Below, piece by piece: positions 36,611 to 45,902 of a stretch of 64,000 nt of DNA. The stretch spans positions 5,580,001 through 5,644,000 of the forward strand of contig NZ_CP008896.1 of NCBI RefSeq assembly GCF_000730425.1. Reading direction: 5' to 3'. The notes under the pieces were generated by a model, which searched no databases, was not told the origin of the DNA, and saw only the letters and a list, made by a program, of their open reading frames with translations. This DNA comes from Pseudomonas fluorescens (lineage in GTDB: Bacteria > Pseudomonadota > Gammaproteobacteria > Pseudomonadales > Pseudomonadaceae). Position numbers and translations under genes: made by a program. How positions within the stretch are numbered: position 1 is the stretch's first letter; every line of letters starts with the position of its first letter.

Positions 36611-37807
36611 TTAGGGCTTACAAACGTCTGCAATGGCCTCGGCCAGCAGCCCCAGGCGCGTCTCATCAATCCCGGCCACGTTGGCCCGGCCGGAACTGAC
36701 CATGTACACGCTGTGTTTTTCCCGCAGTTGTTTGACCTGTTCGGCGCTCAGGCCGGTATAGGAAAACATCCCGCGCTGCACGCCCACATGGGCAAACCGT
36801 TCGGACAGCCCATGGGGCACCAGTGCTTCGACCAGGCCCGAACGCAGTTGCGCGATGCGCGAGCGCATGCCTTCGACTTCTGCACTCCAGAGTTGTTTGA
36901 GCGCGGTATCCCCGAGAATGGTCGCGACCACGGCGGCCCCGTGATCCGGTGGTGTCGACCACAGGTTGCGTGCGATAAACGCCAGTTGGCTGCGTACATC
37001 CAGCAACTTCTGCGCATCGTTGGCGCATACGATCAGCGCGCCGACACGGTCGCTGTACAAGCCGAAATTCTTCGAGCAGGAACTGGTGATCAGCACCTCA
37101 GGCAGCTCCTCGGCAAACAAACGCACCGCCCATGCGTCCTGCTCCAGGCCATCGCCAAAACCCTGGTAGGCAAAGTCGATCAGCGGCAGCAGTTGGCGCT
37201 CGCGCACAATCTGCAGCACCTGGCGCCAGTCGTCCTGGGACAGGTCGAAACCGGTGGGGTTATGGCAGCAGGCGTGCAGCACCACCACGTCGCCATCGGG
37301 CACGGTGGCCAGGGTGGCGAGCATGGCTGGCACGTCCAGGCGGTTGTCACTGCCCACGTAGGGGTAATGGCTGACCTTGAGCCCGGCCTTGGCGAAGATG
37401 GTTTCGTGGATCGGCCACGTCGGGTTGCTCAACCACACGCCACGGCCGGGCAGGCTGTGGGCGATAAAGTCGGCGCCAAGGCGCAGGGCACCGGTGCCCC
37501 CCGGGGTTTGCGTGGCGCCGGCGCGTTGTGCCTTGAGCAGCGCCGAGCCGGCGCCGAGCACCAGTTCACTGACCAGGCGACCGAAAGCCGGGTCGCCATG
37601 CCCGCCGATGTAGGTCTTGGTGGTTTGCTGCTCGACCAGGCGCTGCTCGGCACGTTTTACCGCCTGCAGGATCGGGGTCAGGCCCTGGGCATCTTTGTAG
37701 ACGCCCACGCCGAGGTCGAATTTTTGCGGGTTGGTGTCCTTGGCATAGGACTCCATCAGCCCCAGGATCGGATCACCAGGCACCCGGCCAATCGCGGCGA
37801 AATGCAT
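36611..37807 (-). CDS. phhC: Aromatic amino acid aminotransferase PhhC
   Basis: A 398-residue class I aminotransferase close to TyrB/AspC, with the substrate-side CHNPTG motif (CCHNPTGFD), DFAYQGFG and the PLP Lys in SSCSKNFGLYSDR. It converts tyrosine made by PhhA to 4-hydroxyphenylpyruvate, feeding homogentisate breakdown. It is the last gene of the phhABC operon; its ATG overlaps the phhB stop by one base. The order and PhhR nearby are as in other pseudomonads. Confidence 0.93.
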   Translation of the reverse strand: MHFAAIGRVPGDPILGLMESYAKDTNPQKFDLGVGVYKDAQGLTPILQAVKRAEQRLVEQQTTKTYIGGHGDPAFGRLVSELVLGAGSALLKAQRAGATQTPGGTGALRLGADFIAHSLPGRGVWLSNPTWPIHETIFAKAGLKVSHYPYVGSDNRLDVPAMLATLATVPDGDVVVLHACCHNPTGFDLSQDDWRQVLQIVRERQLLPLIDFAYQGFGDGLEQDAWAVRLFAEELPEVLITSSCSKNFGLYSDRVGALIVCANDAQKLLDVRSQLAFIARNLWSTPPDHGAAVVATILGDTALKQLWSAEVEGMRSRIAQLRSGLVEALVPHGLSERFAHVGVQRGMFSYTGLSAEQVKQLREKHSVYMVSSGRANVAGIDETRLGLLAEAIADVCKP

Positions 37808-38163
37808 CACTTGCGGCCCTCGGCATCCTTGGCCACTTCGTCGGTGCGGGCGGCCATGATGAAGTCGTTGCGGTGCAGGCCCTTGATGGAGTGGCTCCAC
37901 CAGGTCACGGTGACTTTGCCCCATTCGGTCAGCAGGCCTGGGTGATGGCCTTCGGCTTCGGAGATCTCGCCCATGGCGTTGGTGAAGGCCAGGGCGAATT
38001 TGAAGTTCTTGAACAGGAAGACTTTTTCCAGCTGCATCACGCCGTCGCGCACTTCGATGTTCCAGTCAGGGATCTGCTTGATCAGTACCGGCAGTTCTTC
38101 GTCGCTGACTTGCGGGGCGTCGGCGCGGCAGGCTTCGCAATGGGCTTGGTTCAAGGTGGTCAT
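37807..38163 (-). CDS. phhB: 4a-hydroxytetrahydrobiopterin dehydratase PhhB
   Basis: A 118-residue pterin-4a-carbinolamine dehydratase that recycles the oxidised pterin after phenylalanine hydroxylation. The signature EGHHPGL (about 73-79) holds the two His residues that act in dehydration; [14 protein letters not shown] is also typical. The ATG at 38163 gives the normal length. Between phhA and phhB is a 105-base gap with a small hairpin, and it overlaps phhC by one base. Confidence 0.95.
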   Translation of the reverse strand: MTTLNQAHCEACRADAPQVSDEELPVLIKQIPDWNIEVRDGVMQLEKVFLFKNFKFALAFTNAMGEISEAEGHHPGLLTEWGKVTVTWWSHSIKGLHRNDFIMAARTDEVAKDAEGRK

Positions 38164-38229
38164 AAAGGTGTTCCTGAAATCGAGTATGTGGAATTCGGTT
38201 GCCAGTCGCGTCACCCTAAAGCAACACGC

Positions 38230-38254
38230 GGCCAGGGAACAGGCTCACCTGGCC
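38230..38254 (-). terminator. Hairpin between phhA and phhB (possible attenuator)
   Basis: A 7-bp stem GGCCAGG/CCTGGCC (38230-38236 with 38248-38254) lies just after the phhA stop, with no T run on the minus strand. It may stabilise the phhA mRNA end or reduce read-through into phhB. Confidence 0.4.
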
Positions 38255-38268
38255 TTTAAAGCATCAGT

Positions 38269-39060
38269 TCAAGCCGCCTTGGGCTTGGGCGGGAACAGCG
38301 GCGCGTGCAGACCCAACTGCATACCGCGCTCGACCATGCCCATGATGTCTTCCTGGGCCACTTCAAACAGGCGCTTGAGGCTGGGCAGGACGAAATACAG
38401 CGGCTGCAGGATGTCGATGCGATACGGCGTGCGCATGGCTTCCAGCGGGTCGAAGGCCTGGTGCTTGGGCTCATCCGAGAGGCAGTACACCGTCTCCTTG
38501 GGCGACGACAGGATGCCGCCACCGTAGATGCGCCGACCTTCAGGCGTGTCCACCAGGCCGAACTCGATGGTCATCCAGTACAGGCGCGCCAGGTACACCC
38601 GTTGCTCCTTGGTGGCCGCGAGGCCGAGCTTGCCGTAGGTGTGGGTGAATTCGGCGAACCAGGGGTTGGTCAGCAGTGGGCAGTGGCCGAAAATCTCGTG
38701 GAAAATATCCGGTTCTTGCAGGTAGTCCAGCTCTTCACGGGTGCGAATAAAGGTCGCCACCGGAAACTGCTTGCTGGCAAGCAATTCAAAGAAGGTCTGG
38801 AAGGGGATCAGTGCCGGCACCCGCGCCACTTGCCAGCCGGTGGTTTCGGCCAGCACTTTGTTGATTTGCGCCAGTTGCGGAATGCGGTCATGGGGCAGGC
38901 CGAGTTTGTCGATGCCGTCCAGGTATTCCTGGCAGGCGCGACCCTCGATCACTTTCAGCTGGCGAGTGATCAGGGTGTTCCACACCGCATGTTCTTCGGG
39001 CGGGTAGTGGATAAAACCTTGCGCATCGGGCTCGCGGGCCACGTATTGCGTCTGCTTCAT
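38269..39060 (-). CDS. phhA: Phenylalanine 4-monooxygenase PhhA
   Basis: PhhA hydroxylates phenylalanine to tyrosine with tetrahydropterin and O2. The 263-residue protein is a monomer-type bacterial enzyme lacking the regulatory ACT domain. The Fe(II) ligands are His121 and His126 in FHEIFGHCP and Glu167 in MTIEFGL; spacing of 5 and 41 residues matches the known enzymes. It is the first gene of phhABC, divergent from phhR. Confidence 0.97.
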   Translation of the reverse strand: MKQTQYVAREPDAQGFIHYPPEEHAVWNTLITRQLKVIEGRACQEYLDGIDKLGLPHDRIPQLAQINKVLAETTGWQVARVPALIPFQTFFELLASKQFPVATFIRTREELDYLQEPDIFHEIFGHCPLLTNPWFAEFTHTYGKLGLAATKEQRVYLARLYWMTIEFGLVDTPEGRRIYGGGILSSPKETVYCLSDEPKHQAFDPLEAMRTPYRIDILQPLYFVLPSLKRLFEVAQEDIMGMVERGMQLGLHAPLFPPKPKAA

Positions 39061-39179
39061 ACGGCTCTCCTGCTAGGCATTCGTTCTTGTTATGTCCTGC
39101 TATGGGCTTATTGATACTCCGCCTGGCCGTGGATTCCACCTGGTTCTAAGGGATGGATGTAGGAAAAATCGGTATTTTT

Positions 39180-39197
39180 CGTAAAGTATTCGTTACG
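39180..39197. promoter_or_regulatory. Candidate PhhR (TyrR-type) box
   Basis: The 18 bases CGTAAAGTATTCGTTACG have five perfectly inverted end bases and keep the G and C spaced as in the TyrR consensus TGTAAA-N6-TTTACA. The site lies about 120 bases before phhA and 140 before phhR, in position to act on either. Confidence 0.65.
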
Positions 39198-39337
39198 ATT
39201 TGGCCGTTGCGCACCTGGCATTGGGATTTTCGGGTTTGAAAAGGCGGTTGGCTGTCACATAATCTTGACGACTATCTGCGTCCGGCGACAAAAAGACGCA
39301 GCCCGATCAGCCCTCCTACAACAAACCGGGCCTTTAC

Positions 39338-40900
39338 ATGCGTATTAAAGTGCATTGCCAGAACCGCATCGGCATCCTGCGGGACATCCTCAACCTGTTG
39401 GTGGAATACGGCGTCAACGTGGCCAAGGGCGAGGTTGGCGGTGAGCACGGCAATGCCATTTACCTGTATTGCCCGAACCTGGTGAACATGCAGTTCCAGG
39501 CCTTGCGCCCGCAGTTCGAGGCGATTGCCGGAGTGTTTGGCGTCAAGCGGGTAGGGCTGATGCCCAGCGAGCGTCGGCATATGGAACTCAACGCCTTGCT
39601 CGGGGCGTTGGAGTTCCCGGTGCTGTCCATCGACATGGGCGGCTCGATTGTCGCGGCCAACCGCGCGGCGGCGCAGTTGCTCGGGGTGCGGGTGGACGAA
39701 GTGCCAGGCATTCCCTTGTCGCGCTACGCCGAGGATTTCGACCTGCCGGAGCTGGTGCGCGCGAGCAAGTCGCGGATCAATGGCTTGCGGGTCAAGGTCA
39801 AGGGCGATGTGTTCCTGGCCGACATCGCCCCGTTGCAATCTTCCGAGCATGACGACAGCGAAGCCATGGCCGGCGCCGTGCTGACCCTGCACCGTGCCGA
39901 CCGCGTCGGTGAGCGGATCTACAATGTGCGCAAGCAGGAGCTGCGGGGCTTTGACAGCATTTTCCAAAGCTCCAGAGTCATGGCTGCTGTGGTGCGTGAA
40001 GCGCGGCGTATGGCGCCCCTCGATGCGCCCCTATTAATAGAAGGCGAGACCGGCACCGGCAAGGAGCTGCTGGCGCGCGCCTGTCACCTGGCCAGCCCGC
40101 GCGGGCAGTCGCCGCTGATGGCGCTCAACTGCGCGGGGCTGCCGGAGTCGATGGCCGAGACCGAGCTGTTTGGCTATGGTCCAGGCGCGTTTGAAGGGGC
40201 ACGGGCGGAGGGCAAGCTGGGGCTGTTGGAGCTGACGGCGGGCGGTACGTTGTTTCTCGATGGCGTGGGCGAAATGAGCGCGCGGTTGCAGGTCAAGTTG
40301 CTGCGCTTTCTGCAGGACGGTTGCTTTCGTCGCGTAGGCAGCGATGAAGAGGTCTACTTGGATGTGCGGGTGATCTGCGCGACCCAGGTGGACTTGTCGG
40401 AACTGTGTGCCCGCGGGGAGTTTCGTCAGGACCTGTATCACCGGCTCAATGTGTTGTCGTTGCATATCCCGCCGCTGCGCGAGTGCCTCGACGGTTTGCC
40501 GCCGCTGGTCGAGCACTTTATCGACCAGGCCAGCCGCTTGATTGGTTGCCCGTTGCCCAAGCTGGCACCGGCGGCCATGGAACGGCTCAGTCACTACCAT
40601 TGGCCGGGCAATGTGCGGCAGTTGGAAAACGTGCTGTTCCAGGCGGTGTCGCTGTGTGAGGGTGGCACGGTCAAGGCTGAGCATATTCGCTTGCCGGATT
40701 ACGGCGTGCGCCAGCCGCTGGGTGATTTTTCCCTGGAGGGCGGCTTGGAAGAGATTGTCGGGCGGTTTGAAAAGGCGGTGCTGGAGAGTTTGTATGCCGA
40801 GCACCCCAGCAGTCGGCTGCTGGGCAAGCGCCTGGGGGTGTCCCACACCACTATCGCCAATAAGTTGCGTGATTACGAAGTGCTCAAGGCCGACAAATAA
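39338..40900 (+). CDS. phhR: Transcriptional regulator PhhR (TyrR family)
   Basis: A 520-residue regulator with an N-terminal ACT-like domain (about 1-75), a PAS domain (about 80-190), an AAA+ domain with Walker A EGETGTGKE (about 234-242) and a C-terminal Fis-type helix-turn-helix (HPSSRLLGKRLGVSHTTIANKL). The GAFTGA loop needed to activate RpoN is altered to GAFEGA, as in the TyrR group, so it probably works with sigma-70. It should activate phhABC in response to phenylalanine or tyrosine. Divergent from phhA; the next gene is flgF. Confidence 0.94.
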   Translation: MRIKVHCQNRIGILRDILNLLVEYGVNVAKGEVGGEHGNAIYLYCPNLVNMQFQALRPQFEAIAGVFGVKRVGLMPSERRHMELNALLGALEFPVLSIDMGGSIVAANRAAAQLLGVRVDEVPGIPLSRYAEDFDLPELVRASKSRINGLRVKVKGDVFLADIAPLQSSEHDDSEAMAGAVLTLHRADRVGERIYNVRKQELRGFDSIFQSSRVMAAVVREARRMAPLDAPLLIEGETGTGKELLARACHLASPRGQSPLMALNCAGLPESMAETELFGYGPGAFEGARAEGKLGLLELTAGGTLFLDGVGEMSARLQVKLLRFLQDGCFRRVGSDEEVYLDVRVICATQVDLSELCARGEFRQDLYHRLNVLSLHIPPLRECLDGLPPLVEHFIDQASRLIGCPLPKLAPAAMERLSHYHWPGNVRQLENVLFQAVSLCEGGTVKAEHIRLPDYGVRQPLGDFSLEGGLEEIVGRFEKAVLESLYAEHPSSRLLGKRLGVSHTTIANKLRDYEVLKADK

Positions 40901-40924
40901 GCCCCTGGCCCAACACGGTAAAAA

Positions 40925-40952
40925 TGTGGGAGCAAGCAAGCCCGCTCCCACA
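40925..40952. repeat. Collapsed REPIN (short hairpin)
   Basis: TGTGGGAGC (40925-40933) and GCTCCCACA (40944-40952) are the outer ends of a REPIN joined by only ten bases. It lies 25 bases after phhR and may act as its terminator. Confidence 0.7.
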
Positions 40953-41095
40953 ATGGACCTGTGTCAAGGCCAAGACCGGTGCTTGCCGCAAGCGGCAGAA
41001 CTCCGCCGTTTTTCCGACTCCCTGCCATCCCCTCATCCACCTTCAATCCTACGCAACCCCTTGCCCCACCTGGCTTTCCCCCACTTTTAAAAAGT

Positions 41096-41112
41096 TGGTG
41101 CGCAAATTGCTA
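41096..41112 (+). promoter_or_regulatory. RpoN (-24/-12) promoter of the flgF operon
   Basis: TGGTGCGCAAATTGCT has GG (41097-41098) and GC (41109-41110) with exactly ten bases between them, and the -12 block ATTGCT is near consensus. It lies 55 to 70 bases before flgF. This fits FleR-dependent control of hook and rod genes. Confidence 0.8.
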
Positions 41113-41167
41113 AAGACTCCTCAGTACATCGGTGGGCGGCAAGCGTCCGTCAGTAAGAGGAATGAGC

Positions 41168-41908
41168 GTGGACAAGTACCTTTATGTGGCAATGACCGGC
41201 GCCAGCCAGAATGCGCTGGCGCAAAAGGCCCATGCCAACAACCTGGCGAACATTTCCACCAACGGTTTTCAGCGTGACCTGGAACAGGCCCGCTCGATGC
41301 CGGTGTTTGGTGACAGCTTTCCGGCGCGGGCCTTTGCCCTGACCGAGCGCCCAGGCACTGATTTTTCCCCTGGCTCGATGGTCGAGACCGGTCGTGACCT
41401 GGACGTTGCCGTCGGTGGTGATGGCTGGATCGCGGTGCAAACCCCAGATGGCGGCGAAGCCTACGTGCGCACCGCCAGCATGAATATCGATGCACTCGGC
41501 GTGCTGCGGGCCGGCAACGGCATGCCGATCATGGGCAATGGCGGGCCGATTTCGGTGCCGCCCGAGCAGAAGGTCGAGGTCGGCGAAGACGGCACCATCA
41601 GTATCCGCGCCATGGGTGAAGGCCCGCGGGTGATGGCTGTAGTGGACCGTATCAAGCTGGTCAAGCCGGACCTGGCCAACATGACCAAGGGCCTGGACGG
41701 CGCGATCCACACCAAGGACGGCCAGCCGGCAGTGGCCGATGCCAGCGTCAAGGTGAACTCGGGCTTCCTGCAGTCGAGCAACGTCAACGCCGTCGAAGAA
41801 ATGACCGCCGTGCTGGCCCTGTCCAAGCAGTTCGAGCTGCACGTGAAAATGATGAACAGCGCCAAAGAAGACGACCAGGCCATGACCCGCGTCATGCAGA
41901 TGAGCTGA
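41168..41908 (+). CDS. flgF: Flagellar basal-body rod protein FlgF
   Basis: FlgF is a proximal rod subunit. The 246 residues show the rod/hook N-terminal motif NNLANISTNGF (about 22-32) and a C-terminal coiled region with SNVNAVEEM (about 210-218). I chose GTG at 41168 because AGAGGA sits six bases before it; an ATG at 41162 overlaps that site. It starts the flgFGHIJKL operon and follows an RpoN promoter. flgBCDE, usually upstream, are absent here. Confidence 0.95.
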   Translation: MDKYLYVAMTGASQNALAQKAHANNLANISTNGFQRDLEQARSMPVFGDSFPARAFALTERPGTDFSPGSMVETGRDLDVAVGGDGWIAVQTPDGGEAYVRTASMNIDALGVLRAGNGMPIMGNGGPISVPPEQKVEVGEDGTISIRAMGEGPRVMAVVDRIKLVKPDLANMTKGLDGAIHTKDGQPAVADASVKVNSGFLQSSNVNAVEEMTAVLALSKQFELHVKMMNSAKEDDQAMTRVMQMS

Positions 41909-41975
41909 TTGCAGCACCACTGATTACCAATTTCGTAACGCGGCGCCAACAAACAGGCGCACGAAGGAGAACAGC

Positions 41976-42761
41976 ATGCTTCCGGCTCTATGGGTTGCCA
42001 AAACCGGTCTGTCCGCCCAGGACACCAACCTGACCGTTATTTCCAACAACCTGGCGAACGTTTCGACCACGGGCTTCAAACGTGATCGCGCCGAGTTCCA
42101 GGACCTGCTCTATCAGATCAAGCGTCAGCCGGGTGCCCAGTCGACCCAGGACAGCGAGTTGCCGTCGGGCCTGCAAGTGGGTACCGGTGTGTCCATCGTC
42201 GGTACCCAGAAGAACTTCACCGCCGGCAACCTGCAACAGACCGGACAGCCGCTGGACATGGCGATCAACGGCCGTGGCTTCTTCCAGATCCTGCAACCGG
42301 ATGGCACTACTTCCTACACCCGTGACGGTACTTTCCACCTGGACTCCAACGGCCAGGTCGTGACGGCCAACGGCTTTGCCCTGGAGCCGGCGATTGTCGT
42401 GCCCAACGATGCCCAGACCTTTACGGTCGGCGCCGACGGTACCGTATCCATCACCATTGCCGGCAACCCGGCCTCCCAAGTGATCGGTAACCTGCAGACC
42501 GCCGACTTCATCAATCCGGCAGGCCTGCAAGCCACCGGCAACAACCTGTTCCTGGAAACCGCCGCCAGCGGCGCGCCGCAAGTCGGCACCCCGGGTCTCA
42601 ACGGGTTTGGCACCACCCTGCAAAGCACCCTGGAAACCTCCAACGTCAGCACCGTGGAAGAAATGGTCAACATGATCACCACCCAGCGCGCCTACGAGAT
42701 GAACTCCAAGGTGATTTCCACTGCCGACCAGATGCTTTCGTTCGTTACGCAGAATCTGTAA
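41976..42761 (+). CDS. flgG: Flagellar distal rod protein FlgG
   Basis: FlgG forms the distal rod that passes through the P and L rings. The 261 residues carry [18 protein letters not shown] (about 24-41) and the C-terminal [15 protein letters not shown]. Length equals the family's. AAGGAG precedes the ATG. It lies 67 bases after flgF in the same operon. Confidence 0.97.
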   Translation: MLPALWVAKTGLSAQDTNLTVISNNLANVSTTGFKRDRAEFQDLLYQIKRQPGAQSTQDSELPSGLQVGTGVSIVGTQKNFTAGNLQQTGQPLDMAINGRGFFQILQPDGTTSYTRDGTFHLDSNGQVVTANGFALEPAIVVPNDAQTFTVGADGTVSITIAGNPASQVIGNLQTADFINPAGLQATGNNLFLETAASGAPQVGTPGLNGFGTTLQSTLETSNVSTVEEMVNMITTQRAYEMNSKVISTADQMLSFVTQNL

Positions 42762-42813
42762 TCCAGTCTATGGGGCGCTCAAAAGGCGCCTGCAACACCG
42801 TGAGGTAAGGGTC

Positions 42814-43509
42814 ATGAGTCGCTTTGTTTCTGTTCTGGCATTGAGTGGGATTGCCGTGCTCGCGGGTTGTGTCGCCCCGACGCCAAAACCCAATGACCCG
42901 TACTACGCGCCGGTGTTGCCGCGCACGCCGCTGCCTGCCGCCGCCAACAACGGCTCGATCTACCAGGCCGGTTTCGAACAGAACCTGTACAGCGACCGCA
43001 AGGCGTTCCGGGTCGGGGACATCATCACCATCACCCTGAACGAGCGCACCACGGCGAGCAAGAACGCCAACTCCCAGGTGGCCAAGAACAGCAAGACCGG
43101 CATCGGCCTGACCTCACTGTTTGGCGGTGGCTTGAACACCAACAACCCCCTGGGCAGCGGTGACCTGAGCCTGGACGTGGGCTACAGCGGTGACCGCGCC
43201 ACCAACGGCAGCAGCAAGGCCGGGCAGGGCAACAGCCTGGTGGGTTCGATCACCGTGACGGTGGCCGATGTACTGCCCAACGGCATCATCGCCGTGCGCG
43301 GCGAAAAATGGATGACCCTCAACACCGGTGACGAACTGGTGCGCATCGCCGGCATGGTGCGGGCGGACGATATCGCCACCGACAACACTGTGCCGTCCAC
43401 GCGGATTGCCGATGCACGCATTACCTATTCGGGTACGGGTTCGTTTGCCGACGCCAGTCAGCCGGGTTGGTTCGACCGTTTCTTCCTTAGCCCGCTGTTC
43501 CCTTTCTAG
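42814..43509 (+). CDS. flgH: Flagellar L-ring lipoprotein FlgH
   Basis: FlgH makes the outer-membrane L ring. The 231-residue precursor has a lipobox LAGC (Cys19), then motifs of the family ([41 protein letters not shown]). The mature lipoprotein is anchored to the outer membrane. It lies 52 bases after flgG and its stop is directly followed by the flgI start region. Confidence 0.96.
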   Translation: MSRFVSVLALSGIAVLAGCVAPTPKPNDPYYAPVLPRTPLPAAANNGSIYQAGFEQNLYSDRKAFRVGDIITITLNERTTASKNANSQVAKNSKTGIGLTSLFGGGLNTNNPLGSGDLSLDVGYSGDRATNGSSKAGQGNSLVGSITVTVADVLPNGIIAVRGEKWMTLNTGDELVRIAGMVRADDIATDNTVPSTRIADARITYSGTGSFADASQPGWFDRFFLSPLFPF

Positions 43510-43518
43510 GTGATCACT

Positions 43519-44625
43519 TTGAATCTCAAACAGCTGATGGCCGCGCTGTTGTTGCTCTCCCTGAGCGCCGCTGCCCAGGCCGAACGCCTGAAAGACATCG
43601 CCAGCATTTCTGGGGTGCGCACCAACCAGTTGATCGGCTACGGCCTGGTGGTGGGGCTCAACGGTACGGGCGACCAGACCACCCAGACCCCGTTCACCCT
43701 GCAGACGTTCAACAACATGCTCTCGCAGTTCGGGATCAAGGTGCCGCCAGGCTCGGGCAACGTGCAGTTGAAAAACGTCGCGGCGGTGTCGATCAGTGCC
43801 GACCTGCCGGCGTTCTCCAAGCCGGGGCAGGTGGTGGATATCACTGTGTCGTCCATTGGTAACTCGAAAAGCCTGCGCGGTGGCACCCTGCTGATGACGC
43901 CGCTCAAAGGGATCGACGGCAATGTCTACGCCATTGCCCAGGGCAACCTGGTGGTGGGTGGGTTTGATGCCGAAGGGCGCGACGGTTCGAAGATCACCGT
44001 CAACGTGCCATCGGCCGGGCGGATTCCCGGTGGTGCCACGGTGGAGCGCACGGTGCCCAGCGGCTTCAACCAGGGCAACAGCCTGACCCTGAACCTCAAC
44101 CGTTCAGACTTCACCACTGCCAAGCGCGTGGTGGACAAGATCAACGACATGCTCGGCCCTGGCGTGGCCCAGGCCATCGATGGTGGCTCGATCCGCGTGA
44201 CTGCGCCGCTGGACCCTAGCCAGCGTGTGGATTACCTGTCGATCCTGGAGAACCTTGAGGTCGATCCAGGCCAGGCCGTGGCCAAGGTCATCATCAACTC
44301 ACGCACCGGCACCATCGTGATCGGGCAGAACGTCAAGGTGTCGCCAGCGGCCGTGACCCATGGCAGCCTGACCGTGACCATTACCGAAGACCCGATTGTC
44401 AGCCAGCCAGGGCCGTTGTCCGGTGGTCAGACCGCCGTGGTCCCGCGTTCCCGGGTCAATGCCCAGCAAGAAGCCAAGCCGATGTTCAAGTTCGGCCCCG
44501 GCACCACCCTGGATGAAATCGTCCGTGCGGTGAACCAGGTGGGCGCGGCGCCCGGCGACTTGATGGCGATCCTCGAAGCCCTGAAACAGGCCGGCGCCTT
44601 GCAAGCCGACCTGATCGTGATTTGA
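43519..44625 (+). CDS. flgI: Flagellar P-ring protein FlgI
   Basis: FlgI makes the periplasmic P ring in the peptidoglycan layer. The product (368 residues from TTG) has a cleavable signal peptide ending at AAAQA, then [13 protein letters not shown] and the highly conserved [13 protein letters not shown] chose the TTG at 43519 since AGGTGA lies five bases before it; a GTG at 43510 is an alternative start adding three residues. It overlaps closely with flgH, and flgJ follows after ten bases. Confidence 0.94.
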   Translation: MNLKQLMAALLLLSLSAAAQAERLKDIASISGVRTNQLIGYGLVVGLNGTGDQTTQTPFTLQTFNNMLSQFGIKVPPGSGNVQLKNVAAVSISADLPAFSKPGQVVDITVSSIGNSKSLRGGTLLMTPLKGIDGNVYAIAQGNLVVGGFDAEGRDGSKITVNVPSAGRIPGGATVERTVPSGFNQGNSLTLNLNRSDFTTAKRVVDKINDMLGPGVAQAIDGGSIRVTAPLDPSQRVDYLSILENLEVDPGQAVAKVIINSRTGTIVIGQNVKVSPAAVTHGSLTVTITEDPIVSQPGPLSGGQTAVVPRSRVNAQQEAKPMFKFGPGTTLDEIVRAVNQVGAAPGDLMAILEALKQAGALQADLIVI

Positions 44626-44635
44626 GGCCCTGATC

Positions 44636-45892
44636 ATGGACATGCGCAAGAGCGGCATCGCCAGTACGGCAGACTCGGGCTCCTACTCCGACCTCAACCG
44701 GCTTAACCAGCTCAAGTTCGGTGACAAGAACAGCGAAGGCAATATGCGCAAGGTGGCGCAGGAGTTCGAGTCGCTGTTTCTCAACGAGATGCTCAAGTCC
44801 ATGCGCTCGGCCACCGATGCCCTGGGCAAGGACAACCCGCTGAACACCCCGGCGGCCAAGCAGTATCAGGAAATGTACGACCAGCAATTGGCGGTCTCGC
44901 TGTCCCGCGAGGGCGGCGGTATTGGCCTGGCGGACGTGCTGTTGCGCCAGATGCAAAAGAACAAACCAGTGGAAGGGCAGGCCTCGACGTTGCAGGGCCC
45001 GGACGCGGTCGAGAAGAAAGTCGACGTGCCGACGCCGATTGCCGCCGGCACCCAAGCGGATGGCCCGCTGGGCCGTTCCAATGGCCAGCGCGCACTATGG
45101 GCGGCGCGGGTCGAGGTGGTGCCACGGGCCGATGACGGCACCCTGCGCAATGACATGGCCCTGATGAATCAGCGGCGCATCGCCTTGCCGAGCAAACTCA
45201 CTGATCGCCTGCTGGCCGGTATCGTGCCGGGCGTCGAGGCGACGGGGGCTGCCAAGGCTGCGCCATTGCGCAACAGTGCCGCCGAAGATGGCGTGATCAA
45301 GGGGGCCGCGCGCACGTTTGCCGCCCACGATTCGCGCATGCAGATCTACGGTCGTGCCGTGGCCCAGCCACCGTTGGCCCCGGCGAAAAAGGCCTTCAGT
45401 TCGCAAGACGAGTTTGTCGCCACCATGCTGCCCATGGCCAAGCAGGCGGCCGAGCGTATCGGCATCGACCCTCGCTACCTGGTGGCCCAGGCCGCGCTGG
45501 AGACGGGTTGGGGTAAGTCGGTCATGCGCCAGCAAGATGGCAGCAGCAGCCATAACCTGTTTGGCATCAAGGCCGGGCAGAGCTGGCAGGGTGCCCAGGC
45601 ACGGGCGATTACCAGCGAGTTCCGTAATGGCGAGATGGTCAAGGAAACGGCGCAGTTCCGTTCCTACGACTCTTACCAGGACAGCTTCCATGACCTCGTG
45701 ACCTTGCTGCAAAGCAATGAAAGATATCAAGAAGTGCTGAAGTCGGCCGATAACCCGGAACAGTTTGTGCGCGAGTTGCAGAAAGCCGGTTATGCCACCG
45801 ATCCGGACTATGCCAGCAAGATTTCGCAAATAGCCAAAACGATGAACAGCTATCAGAACTACGCTGCCGCGGGCGCAACCACTCATTTATAA
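44636..45892 (+). CDS. flgJ: Flagellar assembly peptidoglycan hydrolase FlgJ
   Basis: FlgJ is a rod cap and a beta-N-acetylglucosaminidase that opens the wall for the rod. Of 418 residues, the N-terminal part (about 30-110, FESLFLNEMLKSMR) is the rod-cap domain; a long Ala/Pro-rich linker (about 110-255) follows; the glucosaminidase domain is C-terminal, with the catalytic Glu in AALETGWGKS. The linker is longer than in enterics (about 316 total residues there) but normal for Pseudomonas. Confidence 0.95.
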   Translation: MDMRKSGIASTADSGSYSDLNRLNQLKFGDKNSEGNMRKVAQEFESLFLNEMLKSMRSATDALGKDNPLNTPAAKQYQEMYDQQLAVSLSREGGGIGLADVLLRQMQKNKPVEGQASTLQGPDAVEKKVDVPTPIAAGTQADGPLGRSNGQRALWAARVEVVPRADDGTLRNDMALMNQRRIALPSKLTDRLLAGIVPGVEATGAAKAAPLRNSAAEDGVIKGAARTFAAHDSRMQIYGRAVAQPPLAPAKKAFSSQDEFVATMLPMAKQAAERIGIDPRYLVAQAALETGWGKSVMRQQDGSSSHNLFGIKAGQSWQGAQARAITSEFRNGEMVKETAQFRSYDSYQDSFHDLVTLLQSNERYQEVLKSADNPEQFVRELQKAGYATDPDYASKISQIAKTMNSYQNYAAAGATTHL

Positions 45893-45902
45893 GGTTTGAA
45901 TC

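Noticed and set aside
39061-39337. RpoN promoter for phhA or phhR
   Set aside because: No GG-N10-GC pair with adjoining consensus bases was found in either direction, and PhhR lacks the GAFTGA loop.
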